NCBI RefSeq assembly: GCF_002954705.1
Contig: NZ_MSCO01000002.1
Location: forward strand, 1,168,956-1,232,955
Reading direction: 5' to 3'
Source: Aliivibrio sifiae
Lineage (GTDB): Bacteria; Pseudomonadota; Gammaproteobacteria; Enterobacterales; Vibrionaceae
DNA length: 64,000 bases
The position numbers and the translations under genes are program-made. This document shows, one piece after another, positions 18,976 to 28,122 of the stretch. Every line of letters starts with the position of its first letter. Position 1 is the first letter of the stretch. A model generated the notes under the pieces. It had not been told where the DNA came from. It made no database searches and was given only the letters and a program-made list of their open reading frames with translations.

Positions 18976-20274
18976 ATGAGTCAACAGTTTGTATTCTGGC
19001 TTTCTATGCTGATTCCAGGTAGTGGACACCTTGCACTACGTCGAATGCGAGAGGCTTTATTTGGGTTCTCTATATTAGCCTTAGAGATATTGGTATTTAT
19101 TCAATTCACCCTTCCTAACTTCCGTCTTTTAGCTGTCGAACAACCGAATGGAAAAATCACTATTGGCGCAGAACGCTTTGTCGATGATTCTTTCCTTATC
19201 ATGGTAGGTTCAACCGTTGGCGCAATGATGATCTTAGTCTTTTTCGCATTGCATTACGCTTTTGCTCGCGATGCAAAAGACGTAAAACGACAAATAGATG
19301 AATCTGGTTTTGCAATTACCTTTACTGAGAAAGTACGCGGATTATCACACGAAATCGTACCTAATCTAATTACCGCACCTAAATTCATATTGCTGTTTGT
19401 GTTTGCTCTACTGCCTGCGATCGTTTCCATTGTCGTGGCCTTTACTAACTTCAAACGCCCTGTTTTACCACCAGCGTTTCTTATTGAGTGGAAAGGCTTC
19501 ACCAACTTTGAGCGTTTATTTACTAACGAACGTACTGCTGCTGCATTCCAAGAAACCTTATCTTGGACATTAACTTGGACTTTCTGTGCTTCTGCCCTGA
19601 CGATTGTTCTAGGTACAGTTCTTGCCGTTGTCGCTAATAATAAACACATCAGAGGGAAAAAATTCTTCCGTACTGTGTATATTTTACCTTGGGCAGTTCC
19701 TGCTTTTTTAACTATTCTTGTTTTCCAACTTTTCTTCTCAAAGATTGGTGGAATGAACACCATGGTTATCCCGTTTTTCACAGGTAACGAATACGATGTA
19801 AGCACAGCTATTGGCTTCTTCCTAAACGCAGATTACGCCAAAATCACCATCATCTTAATTCAAGCATGGTTAGGCTTCCCTTACGTATTTATCTTGGTGA
19901 CAGGCGTATTACAAACTATCCCCGATGACTTATATGAAGCGAGTGCCATCGATGGTGGTAATGCATGGACCAACTTCTTCGACATCACTCTACCCTTGAT
20001 ATTAATAAGTGTTGCTCCGGTATTTATTACTCAATTTACCTTCAATTTTAATAACGTCACCATCGTTTACATGTTAGGTGAAGCAACAGTTCAAACGGTG
20101 GGCTCAATCTACAAACCACTCGATACGATTTCATCTCTTGGTTTCCGCTTAATGATGGATGCTAAATACAACGAAGCGGCGGTATATACCTTAATCACCA
20201 GTACTGTTGTTGGTGCCGTGGTCTTGTATTCATGGTTGAAAGCGGGTGCCTTTAAAAATGAGGAAGTGATGTAA
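18976..20274 (+). CDS. ABC sugar permease, MalF-like subunit
   Basis: 432-residue inner-membrane permease. The N-terminus has two extra membrane segments before the core (about residues 1-90), then a linker, then the six-helix binding-protein-dependent permease domain from about residue 130. The EAA loop that contacts the ATPase is visible as YEASAIDGGNAWTNFF. It is shorter than E. coli MalF (514 residues), lacking much of the large periplasmic loop. Its stop codon overlaps the start of the next permease gene by one base, indicating translational coupling. Confidence 0.88.
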   Translation: MSQQFVFWLSMLIPGSGHLALRRMREALFGFSILALEILVFIQFTLPNFRLLAVEQPNGKITIGAERFVDDSFLIMVGSTVGAMMILVFFALHYAFARDAKDVKRQIDESGFAITFTEKVRGLSHEIVPNLITAPKFILLFVFALLPAIVSIVVAFTNFKRPVLPPAFLIEWKGFTNFERLFTNERTAAAFQETLSWTLTWTFCASALTIVLGTVLAVVANNKHIRGKKFFRTVYILPWAVPAFLTILVFQLFFSKIGGMNTMVIPFFTGNEYDVSTAIGFFLNADYAKITIILIQAWLGFPYVFILVTGVLQTIPDDLYEASAIDGGNAWTNFFDITLPLILISVAPVFITQFTFNFNNVTIVYMLGEATVQTVGSIYKPLDTISSLGFRLMMDAKYNEAAVYTLITSTVVGAVVLYSWLKAGAFKNEEVM

Positions 20275-21188
20275 TGGACAAAGCAATCCCTTTAGCACGC
20301 CAAATCAAAGCGAAACGTTTTAATCGTCATGTCATCACTAAGAACATGGGTGTGGCTTTTTGTTATGCGTTTTTGATCTCGATGGCAGTGATCATTCTAT
20401 ACCCGATATTAGTGACATTAATGAGTGCGTTTAACGTCAGTAACTCACTGTACTCTACGTCGTTCTTCCCTGAAAATTTCAGTTTAACGGAGAACTTTGT
20501 TCAACTTTTTAATGATACGCCTTATTTAAGCTGGTATCGAAATACCTTCTTAGTGTCGATAATCACCATGATCCTCTCTACGTTTATCGTGACAATTTCG
20601 GGGTTTGTTTACTCTCGTTATCGCTACCAATCACGTAAGAGTGCATTAATGTCATTACTGATCATTCAAATTATCCCATCAGGCAGTGGCTTAATTGCTC
20701 TGTATGCGATTGCGAACTCTATCGGTATTTACAGTTCTGCCAATGCCACACTTTATACGTATATCTTTATGATCCTCATCTATACAACAGGTGGTATCAC
20801 AATGAATACGATTTTAATGAAAGGTTATTACGATTCGATTCCTCGCGCATTAGATGAATCAGCAAAAATTGATGGTGCAACTCAAATGCAGATCTTCAAA
20901 GAGATACTGCTGCCATTAGTTAAACCAATGATCATGGTTATCGCTATCTTCTGTTTCTTAGGTCCAATTGGCGACATCATCATGCCTAAGTTCCTGATTG
21001 CAAGTATGGATTCAGAAGCAAAAACGCTGGCAGTTGGCCTTATGGGTCTTATCAATAACATCAAAGAATCAAGCTACAACGTATTCGCAGCAGGCGCGGT
21101 CTTAGCAGCAATTCCGCCTGTTATCGTTTTCTATAAATTTCAAGATTATATCGTGGGCGGCTTAACGTCTGGTGGAGTAAAAGGCTAA
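20274..21188 (+). CDS. ABC sugar permease, MalG-like subunit
   Basis: 304-residue inner-membrane partner of the MalF-like protein. It has six predicted membrane segments and the EAA motif DESAKIDGATQMQIFKEILL. The C-terminal IVGGLTSGGVKG ending is typical of MalG-type proteins. It starts on the last base of the preceding stop codon and ends overlapping the ATPase start (TAATG), so the three transporter subunits are translationally coupled. Confidence 0.9.
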   Translation: MDKAIPLARQIKAKRFNRHVITKNMGVAFCYAFLISMAVIILYPILVTLMSAFNVSNSLYSTSFFPENFSLTENFVQLFNDTPYLSWYRNTFLVSIITMILSTFIVTISGFVYSRYRYQSRKSALMSLLIIQIIPSGSGLIALYAIANSIGIYSSANATLYTYIFMILIYTTGGITMNTILMKGYYDSIPRALDESAKIDGATQMQIFKEILLPLVKPMIMVIAIFCFLGPIGDIIMPKFLIASMDSEAKTLAVGLMGLINNIKESSYNVFAAGAVLAAIPPVIVFYKFQDYIVGGLTSGGVKG

Positions 21189-22324
21189 TGAGCAAAATTT
21201 CATTAAGAAACATCAATAAAAAATACCCTAATTCTGATACGTGCTCGGTACGTGATTTCAATCTAGACATTGAAGAAGGTGAATTCATTGTTCTTGTCGG
21301 CCCATCTGGTTGTGGTAAATCCACCACGCTACGTATGATTGCAGGGCTAGAAGACATTACCGATGGCGAATTCATCATCGATGGCGAAGTCGTAAACGAT
21401 GTTAGCTCAAAAGATCGTGATATTGCGATGGTATTCCAAAGCTATGCGCTTTATCCACACATGTCGGTTCGTGACAACATTGGCTACGGCTTAAAGTTGC
21501 GTAATTACCCAAGTGATGACATTAAAAGCTCAGTTGATAACATCTCAGAAGACCTATTCTTAACGGAATATCTTGAGCGAAAACCTAAAGAGCTATCTGG
21601 TGGACAACGTCAGCGTGTGGCATTAGGCCGCGCTATGGTTCGTACCCCAAAATTGTATTTGATGGACGAACCACTAAGTAACTTGGATGCAAAACTACGT
21701 ACCACAACTCGTACTGAAATATCTCGCATGCACAGAGACAAAGGCGCTATCACCATTTACGTAACCCATGATCAAGTTGAAGCAATGACCATGGCAGATC
21801 GCATCGTATTAATGTCGATGGGTGAAGTTCAGCAAATTGGCTCACCAAAAGAGTTATTTACTAACCCTAAAAACTGTTTTGTTGCCACTTTCATGGGAAT
21901 GCCATCAATGAACCTTATTGAAGGAACCTACGAAGGCGGCCAATTCATGTGCCACTCTTTTACTATTACCTTGAATGAAAGTGATCAAGAAATTCTAAAT
22001 AACGCCGGTTACAACGGAAAATCGGTCACATTAGGCGCTCGTTCAAGTGCCATTCGTTCTGGCAAAAAATACCGCGATGCATTCCCTGATTGTTGTTTTG
22101 AAGTCACCGCACTTAACAGCGAATACTTAGGCGATGCGATCAACGTGTTCTTTAATGCCGCACCAATGAACATGTTTGTAGGCACACTGGGCACCGGCGA
22201 ACCAGATGTTGAGATTGATGAAAAAATCACCTTAGTTATCGACAATACCAAGCTGCATTTCTTTGATACTAAGACGGAAGAATCCATCAAGTACTCAATC
22301 AAATCAGCTGAATTTAAGAAATAG
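21188..22324 (+). CDS. ABC sugar-import ATPase, MalK/UgpC family
   Basis: 378-residue cytoplasmic ATPase that powers the importer. Walker A GPSGCGKSTTLRMIAG, Q-loop FQSYALYPHM, signature LSGGQRQRVALGRAM, Walker B LYLMDEPLSNLDA and switch His in IYVTHDQVEAM are all intact. After residue 235 comes the MalK-type regulatory OB-fold domain (NLIEGTYEGG, VTLGARSSAIR). It is the fourth gene of the transporter operon. E. coli MalK binds MalT, but no malT-like gene is visible here. Confidence 0.92.
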   Translation: MSKISLRNINKKYPNSDTCSVRDFNLDIEEGEFIVLVGPSGCGKSTTLRMIAGLEDITDGEFIIDGEVVNDVSSKDRDIAMVFQSYALYPHMSVRDNIGYGLKLRNYPSDDIKSSVDNISEDLFLTEYLERKPKELSGGQRQRVALGRAMVRTPKLYLMDEPLSNLDAKLRTTTRTEISRMHRDKGAITIYVTHDQVEAMTMADRIVLMSMGEVQQIGSPKELFTNPKNCFVATFMGMPSMNLIEGTYEGGQFMCHSFTITLNESDQEILNNAGYNGKSVTLGARSSAIRSGKKYRDAFPDCCFEVTALNSEYLGDAINVFFNAAPMNMFVGTLGTGEPDVEIDEKITLVIDNTKLHFFDTKTEESIKYSIKSAEFKK

Positions 22325-22339
22325 AACACAGCCAACGTT

Positions 22340-22365
22340 ATTGCCCTCACCTCATTGAGGGCAAT
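22340..22365 (+). other. Perfect 10-bp hairpin after the ATPase gene
   Basis: ATTGCCCTCA pairs perfectly with TGAGGGCAAT around a six-base loop, with no T-run after it. It lies 15 bases after the stop of the ATPase gene and 50 bases before the next start. Partial termination or mRNA protection are both possible. Confidence 0.7.
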
Positions 22366-22415
22366 GAACCGTGCTTTATAGGTCATATTCACATCGTAAA
22401 GAAAGGAGTCACATT

Positions 22416-23039
22416 TTGAATTTTCGCGGCCAACTTCAACGCATTCACGACTATATGCTTCATATTGCTGTCGCTGTCGTTATTTTCATTACCGGCTTTA
22501 TCATTGCTTACAGCAGTCTTCCTAAGCCATCGTTTGACTACTCAACATTTACAGAGCAGCAACAAAATTTTAAGCAATGCGTTAATAATGATGAGCTATT
22601 TGCGTTAGCACAACAGTTTGAAAATGACTATTTAACCCTGCCATTAGAAGTCATTAATGCCCAATACAAAGCACTGCGTGACCAGATCCCAAGTAATTGC
22701 GGTTCGTTTCATGTAGAAAGCAGTTACGAACAACTGCAAGAAATGGCATTACCTGTATTAGCCGAAGCCCAGCGCTTTTATGGCACTCAAAACGTAAAAG
22801 CCGTGAATGCCGTATATACCACGCCTTCTCAATACAACGCACTGCTTACACAGCCTCAGCCTTATCTGTTTTTCATTTCTGATAATGAGCAAGAACGCAT
22901 TGCGGCATTCAAAGTAACACCGACTAAAGATGACGTCCAAATTACATCACTTTGGGGATACGAAGAGAGCCAAGATCTCGCGTACACCCAAGGTGAAGTA
23001 CAAAAACTGTTACTCGTTTATAACGAAATTAAAAGCTAA
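22416..23039 (+). CDS. Membrane-anchored protein of unknown function in the glucan operon
   Basis: 207 residues if started at the TTG at 22416, which has a strong AAAGGAG ribosome-binding site eight bases upstream; an in-frame GTG at 22371 lacks one. One membrane segment (YMLHIAVAVVIFITGFIIAY) near the N-terminus is followed by a domain of about 170 residues, probably periplasmic, with two Cys (KQCVNNDEL, SNCGSFHVE) that could form a disulphide. I do not recognise the family. Its place between the transporter ATPase and the debranching enzyme, in the same direction, suggests a link to glucan uptake, for example as an accessory or sensor; this is only inference. Confidence 0.72.
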   Translation: MNFRGQLQRIHDYMLHIAVAVVIFITGFIIAYSSLPKPSFDYSTFTEQQQNFKQCVNNDELFALAQQFENDYLTLPLEVINAQYKALRDQIPSNCGSFHVESSYEQLQEMALPVLAEAQRFYGTQNVKAVNAVYTTPSQYNALLTQPQPYLFFISDNEQERIAAFKVTPTKDDVQITSLWGYEESQDLAYTQGEVQKLLLVYNEIKS

Positions 23040-23124
23040 CTATAAACTCCCTTGTTAATTTAACACCTACAGAGTAGATAAACTAAACACGGGATAACAT
23101 TTGATATTTAATTGTAAGGTTCAC

Positions 23125-25098
23125 ATGAAAATCTCTCTTTCTAAAGCAAATTTTCGCGATATGGATCGCCTTGAAGAATCGAACTACCTGCTAACGAATG
23201 GATTAGGTGGTTATTCTTCTCTTACCCTTGCAGGCTCTTGCAGTCGAAGTGATCATGCGCTGTTTATGGCAAGCCTGGTTGCACCAAACAATCGCTTTAA
23301 TTTTATTCGTCATTTAGATGACCGTATTACGTTACCGAGTGGCGAAGCTCACCCACTCTCTTCGCAAGCCAATGTAAATCCGTATGATACTGTGGACTCA
23401 ACACTGCTGTTTGATAATTTCACTCAAACCCATCTTCCAGAATTTACTTATCGTATCCGTGGTATTGAAATCACCAAAACGATTGTGATGGCTCAAGGGG
23501 TAAACCGTCTTGCGGTTAAATATCAAATATTCAATCCATTGAAACAAGCATTTACGTTGAATGTAACACCAAAATACCACTTCTGTGCAAAAGGACAGAA
23601 CCTATCAAGACAGCAAGAATTTACGCATCAAGAAGGTAAAATCAGCAGTAACGGTCAAGCTCTCACTTATCGTCACAATGGTGCTGATTCAGCATTAGAT
23701 ACCCCTCGCTATGAGTCTGGTCTTTACTTCTCTTATGATGCTCGCGATGGTCGCCCTGCGACAGATGCACAAATGGCACTTCACACTATGGCTTTTGTTG
23801 GTACTGAAACAAGTGAACAGTTTTATATTATTTTTGAAGCAGAAGAAAAACGCGCCATTTCTCTAGAGATGCAATCTGTCGATGACATGATCAACGCTGA
23901 AATTGAACGCCAACAAACCTACATTGAACACTCGAAACTACACAGTATTTTTGGACAGCAACTAGTTCGTGCCAGTGAGCAGTTTGTGGTAGATCGTGAC
24001 TCTACCGAATCCAAATCCATCATTGCGGGCTACCCATTCTTTGCCGATTGGGGCCGTGACACCATGATTGCATTATGGGGTTGTAATTTATCGACCAACC
24101 AGTTTGAAGACGCAAGACAGATCTTCCGTACTTTTATCCGTTACGAACGTCGTGGTGTACTGCCTAACCTTTTCCCTGAAGCTGGGGTTGAGCCAATGTA
24201 TAACACCATTGATGCCTCGCTACTCTTCATTGTTAGCTTATATGAATATTACCAAGCAAGCGGCGATCTAGAATTTATCCGTGATGAAGCATACGAGTGC
24301 ATGACTAACATTTATCAGCATTACCGTAACGGTACTGACTTTGACATTAAAATGCTTGATAACGGCTTGATCAGCGGCGGCAGCGGTTTTGATCAGCTGA
24401 CTTGGATGGACATTCGTTACGGCGATATCGTACCAACACCAAGGCACGGTTGTGCAGTAGAAATTAACGCCCTTTGGTTTAATGCATTATCTATTCTTGA
24501 TTTCTTTAATCAAAAACTGAACAAACCAATGCCAGAATTACCTGCACTGGTAGAGCAAGTAAAAACCACCTTTAACGATGAGTTTTACAACAAAACTGGT
24601 TATTTAAATGATTGGATTAAAGAAGGTGAAGTAAACCAACAAATTCGCCCAAATCAAGCTTATGCCGTTGGCCTTCCTTTCCCAATATTAAGTCAAGAAA
24701 GAGCACGTTCGGTCATTCTTACCATTTATAAAGAGCTATATTCACCATTGGGTTTACGCTCGCTTGCAATGAGTGATCCTGAATTTAAAGCCGTGTGTAC
24801 AGGCTCGCATTTTGACCGAGACATGGCCTACCACCAAGGCACCGTTTGGGGCTTTATGATTGGTCAATTTTTAATGGGGATCTTACGTCAATTCCCACAA
24901 GATAAAGACTTAGTTCGTATTGTGGAGCAGTTTATTGAGCATAACCAAGATGGCCTATATGAAGGTTGTATTGGTCAACTTGCCGAGATTTATGATGGGT
25001 ATAAACCAAACCAATCTCGTGGATGTTTCGCTCAGGCGTGGAGTGTCAGTGAAGTGTTACGTGTCGTGAAATATTACGAAGAAATACACCAAAAATAG
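23125..25098 (+). CDS. Glycogen-debranching-type amylo-alpha-1,6-glucosidase
   Basis: 657-residue protein of the bacterial/archaeal debranching-enzyme family (N-terminal beta domain plus C-terminal GDE_C six-hairpin domain). The N-terminus has YLLTNGLGGYSSLTLAGS, the typical entry motif. The catalytic region shows FFADWGRDTMIALWG and LTWMDIRYGDIVPTPRHG with VEINALWFNAL, and the C-terminus has HQGTVWGFMIG. Family members hydrolyse alpha-1,6 branch points or act as glucoamylases. No signal peptide is visible, so it is cytosolic and acts on imported oligosaccharides. I chose the ATG at 23125 because TAAGG lies just upstream; a TTG at 23101 would add eight unsupported residues. Confidence 0.9.
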   Translation: MKISLSKANFRDMDRLEESNYLLTNGLGGYSSLTLAGSCSRSDHALFMASLVAPNNRFNFIRHLDDRITLPSGEAHPLSSQANVNPYDTVDSTLLFDNFTQTHLPEFTYRIRGIEITKTIVMAQGVNRLAVKYQIFNPLKQAFTLNVTPKYHFCAKGQNLSRQQEFTHQEGKISSNGQALTYRHNGADSALDTPRYESGLYFSYDARDGRPATDAQMALHTMAFVGTETSEQFYIIFEAEEKRAISLEMQSVDDMINAEIERQQTYIEHSKLHSIFGQQLVRASEQFVVDRDSTESKSIIAGYPFFADWGRDTMIALWGCNLSTNQFEDARQIFRTFIRYERRGVLPNLFPEAGVEPMYNTIDASLLFIVSLYEYYQASGDLEFIRDEAYECMTNIYQHYRNGTDFDIKMLDNGLISGGSGFDQLTWMDIRYGDIVPTPRHGCAVEINALWFNALSILDFFNQKLNKPMPELPALVEQVKTTFNDEFYNKTGYLNDWIKEGEVNQQIRPNQAYAVGLPFPILSQERARSVILTIYKELYSPLGLRSLAMSDPEFKAVCTGSHFDRDMAYHQGTVWGFMIGQFLMGILRQFPQDKDLVRIVEQFIEHNQDGLYEGCIGQLAEIYDGYKPNQSRGCFAQAWSVSEVLRVVKYYEEIHQK

Positions 25099-25112
25099 AA
25101 TTTCATATTTAA

Positions 25113-25170
25113 ATAATTATACCAACCTGAGTGGCTATTACGTCAGATAGTTATTCTGGTTGGTACTTTC
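25113..25170. repeat. Possible extragenic inverted-repeat element
   Basis: TACCAACC (25120-25127) pairs with GGTTGGTA (25158-25165) around a 30-base centre, preceded by AATTATACCAA. The AATTATACCAA core also occurs near 17671 and at the end of the LysR gene near 28010. This looks like a dispersed extragenic repeat family; the window alone has too few copies to prove it. Confidence 0.4.
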
Positions 25171-25187
25171 ATTAAACGGTAGCAATC

Positions 25188-27026
25188 ATGATCACAAAAG
25201 CAGCGATCTATCATAGATCTCACTCAAGTTATTCTTATACTTATGATAAAGAAACACTTCATTTACGTATTCGCACAGCAAAAGGCGAAGTCAATAACGC
25301 CACATTACGAATTGGTGATCCATACGATTGGACATCCGGTGGCGGTGGCGGCAACCTAAATGCAGAAGATGCAATGGGTTGGAGTGGCGGCGAAAACTTT
25401 GCTATGGAAAAAGAGAGTGAAACAGAATTGTTTGATTACTGGTTCTGCGAAGCACAACCTCGTTTTTTCCGCGCTCGTTATGCTTTTATTTTAGAAGGTA
25501 AAGAGAACGAAACACTGCTCGTTACTGAAAAACAAATTTTCACTATCACTGATGATGCAGACCCAGTATTAAGCCAATTACTCAACTTTTACTGCTTCCC
25601 ATACATGAACCCTATCGATGTATTTAGCCCACCACATTGGGTAAAAGAGACTGTTTGGTATCAAATATTCCCTGAACGCTTTGCCAATGGTGATCCCTCA
25701 ATCTCACCAAGCAATGCACTTCCTTGGGGCTCTGAAGATCCAAAAACCAACAGTTTCTTTGGGGGTGATTTACAAGGCGTCATTGACCATCTTGATTACC
25801 TGCAAGATCTTGGTATTACTGGCTTATATTTCACGCCAATTACTGAAGGCAAAACGAATCACAAATACGATACTGTTGATTATCTAAAAGTTGACCCTGC
25901 CTTTGGTGACGACGACACGGTAAGAACCTTAATTGAAGAAGCTCATAAACGTGGTATGAAAGTCATGTTAGATGCCGTATTCAATCACATTGGCGCTGAT
26001 TCTATTCAATGGCAAGATGTCATCAAAAACGGCAAAGATTCAAAATACATTGATTGGTTTTATGTTGAACAATTCCCACCGATCGACGAGTCTAAAAAAG
26101 ATCAACACAGTAAAGAGTATCTCAACTATCGCGCCTTTGCCTTTGCGCAAAACATGCCAAAGCTAAATACTGAGAATCCAGAAGTAATCGAATATTTACT
26201 TGAAGTGGGCCGATACTGGGTGCGCAATTTCAATATCGATGCGTGGCGCTTAGACGTTGCAAACGAAGTTGACCAACGCTTTTGGCGACGTTTCCGTGAT
26301 GAGTTAAAAGCCATCAAACCTGAGATCTACATCTTAGGTGAAGCGTGGCATGATTCAATGAATTGGCTTGCAGGTGACCAATTTGATGCCGTAATGAATT
26401 ACCCATTGTCTGATGCCATGATAGGATTTTTTGCTCAAGGCAATCTCAGCGCCAATCAGTTCAAATACGCGGTAAATGATGTCAATACAAGCTACCCGAT
26501 TGCGGTTAATGAAGTGGCGTTTTCATTGTTAGATAGCCATGATACGGCTCGTATTCTTCATCGCTGTTCTGGCAATAGAGGGAAAGTAAAACTGGCCTAT
26601 TTATTCCAATTTACTCACAGTGGTACGCCTTGTATTTATTATGGTAGCGAAATTGGTCTAGATGGCGGATCCGATCCATTAAATCGTAAATGCATGATTT
26701 GGGATGAGAGCAAACATGATATGGACATGAAACAGCATATTATGCAGATCATCAAATTACGCAAACAATACCCTGCGCTGCGTGCTCATCACATTAATTG
26801 GTTAATGAGCGATGATGAGCAGCAATGTCTTATCTACCAAAAAGTCTTAAAAGACGAGTGCATTACTGTGGTTATGAATAACAGTGCTAACACGATTGAT
26901 ATTACTCTTCCTGAGGAATTATCGAATCATAATGTCATTGATATTTATAACGAAACCGCTTGCAAATTAGGAGACTCGTTAACATTGGCATCCTTTAGCT
27001 TCGCCATGTATCAAAACGAGAAGTAA
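25188..27026 (+). CDS. GH13 alpha-glucan hydrolase (cyclomaltodextrinase/neopullulanase type)
   Basis: 612-residue alpha-amylase superfamily enzyme. An N-terminal beta-sandwich (about 1-125, CBM34-like) precedes the barrel. All four conserved regions are present: DAVFNH (residues 262-267), WRLDVANE with nucleophile Asp356, ILGEAW with acid/base Glu385, and LLDSHD with Asp452. The YFTPITEGKTNHKYDTVDY segment is typical of the neopullulanase/maltogenic amylase subfamily (GH13_20). No signal peptide is seen, so it acts in the cytoplasm on imported dextrins or cyclodextrins. It follows the debranching enzyme by 89 bases. Maltodextrin glucosidase (MalZ-like) is the main alternative. Confidence 0.9.
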   Translation: MITKAAIYHRSHSSYSYTYDKETLHLRIRTAKGEVNNATLRIGDPYDWTSGGGGGNLNAEDAMGWSGGENFAMEKESETELFDYWFCEAQPRFFRARYAFILEGKENETLLVTEKQIFTITDDADPVLSQLLNFYCFPYMNPIDVFSPPHWVKETVWYQIFPERFANGDPSISPSNALPWGSEDPKTNSFFGGDLQGVIDHLDYLQDLGITGLYFTPITEGKTNHKYDTVDYLKVDPAFGDDDTVRTLIEEAHKRGMKVMLDAVFNHIGADSIQWQDVIKNGKDSKYIDWFYVEQFPPIDESKKDQHSKEYLNYRAFAFAQNMPKLNTENPEVIEYLLEVGRYWVRNFNIDAWRLDVANEVDQRFWRRFRDELKAIKPEIYILGEAWHDSMNWLAGDQFDAVMNYPLSDAMIGFFAQGNLSANQFKYAVNDVNTSYPIAVNEVAFSLLDSHDTARILHRCSGNRGKVKLAYLFQFTHSGTPCIYYGSEIGLDGGSDPLNRKCMIWDESKHDMDMKQHIMQIIKLRKQYPALRAHHINWLMSDDEQQCLIYQKVLKDECITVVMNNSANTIDITLPEELSNHNVIDIYNETACKLGDSLTLASFSFAMYQNEK

Positions 27027-27089
27027 TCGCTAGATATCAAATAGTAAGCCACATAAAATAGCTCTTTCTTATTCAAGCAAAGAGCTATT

Positions 27090-28022
27090 ATGTTTAAATT
27101 AATGATTCAATTCATTCAAGTAGCTAAAACCCAAAACATCACCCAAGCCGCTAATAACCTCTGTTTAAGTCAACCGACATTAAGCCACAACATGCAGAAG
27201 TTAGAAGAGAAGCTCGGCAGTAAATTGTTTAATCGTAACTCAAAAGGGATCACCCTAACATCTAGTGGCGAGTTACTTTACGAACAAGCAAAAATGATGC
27301 AAAGCCTCTATGAAAACACCCTCAATAAATTAGAGAAGAATAAACTCAGGCATCAAACCGAACTCAAAATTGGTTGTGGTGATGCATGGTGGCAGCTGTT
27401 TATTCGAGATTGCGTACAAGATTTTAGAGAAACTTACCCTCACAGTAATATCTCTGTTGATGTAGGGAATCACCTGCAATTGATGAACTTATTGCTCAGT
27501 GATGAAATCAGCATCTTTGTTGGCCATGAAATACTCGGCCTAGCACAATATGAAGACATACTGTTTCATCCTCTTTTCCAATGCAGTGAAGAAGTCTACG
27601 TAAGAAAAGGACATCCTTTACTAGAAATCACCTGTAGCAATGAAGATATTGCACGCTTTCCATCAGTTGACTTAGGGGCTACAAAAAAACGATTTACGCA
27701 TTTAGTTCAGCAGCAAAATGAAGAGTTAACGACCTTTCAAAAACGTCATTATTTACAAGAAAAGGTTATCTACAATACCAACTCACTGTTAACTGCGATT
27801 GATTTATTACAAAACAGTGATGCGATTTTGCCTTATCCAATGACGATGAGAGATTACTTTGGTGGTTTTGATATTGTGCCTTTACAGATGAAAGAGTGTT
27901 TCAGTAAAGCAACGATTGGGGCTTACTTACATAAAGATGGTCAGCAAAATAAACAAAGTACTGCGCTGTTAGAAAAGTTTAAAGAACTGATTAACAATAA
28001 CCCCAAAATTATACCAAGTTAA
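27090..28022 (+). CDS. LysR-family transcriptional regulator, likely for the glucan cluster
   Basis: 310-residue LysR-type regulator. The N-terminal winged helix-turn-helix is clear (ITQAANNLCLSQPTLSHN, residues about 16-34), followed by the linker helix and an effector-binding domain (KIGCGDAWWQLF, IFVGHEIL, VYVRKGHPL). It is the last gene of the cluster in the same direction, 63 bases after the GH13 gene, and is followed by a terminator. Position suggests it regulates the upstream glucan genes. LysR control of an alpha-glucan cluster is unusual compared with MalT- or LacI-type control. The effector is unknown. Confidence 0.88.
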   Translation: MFKLMIQFIQVAKTQNITQAANNLCLSQPTLSHNMQKLEEKLGSKLFNRNSKGITLTSSGELLYEQAKMMQSLYENTLNKLEKNKLRHQTELKIGCGDAWWQLFIRDCVQDFRETYPHSNISVDVGNHLQLMNLLLSDEISIFVGHEILGLAQYEDILFHPLFQCSEEVYVRKGHPLLEITCSNEDIARFPSVDLGATKKRFTHLVQQQNEELTTFQKRHYLQEKVIYNTNSLLTAIDLLQNSDAILPYPMTMRDYFGGFDIVPLQMKECFSKATIGAYLHKDGQQNKQSTALLEKFKELINNNPKIIPS

Positions 28023-28051
28023 TAGGCTTATCTGTCATTCTTAATGGCATA

Positions 28052-28081
28052 AAAAAAGGAGATCATACGATCTCCTTTTTT
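28052..28081. terminator. Bidirectional terminator between the LysR and chemoreceptor genes
   Basis: AAAAAAGGAGATC pairs with GATCTCCTTTTTT around a four-base loop. A- and T-runs on either side let it serve both the LysR gene and the convergent chemoreceptor gene. Confidence 0.9.
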
Positions 28082-28122
28082 AGTTTCCAGTACAAACTAG
28101 ATCAATTCATTAGCTCGTCAAA

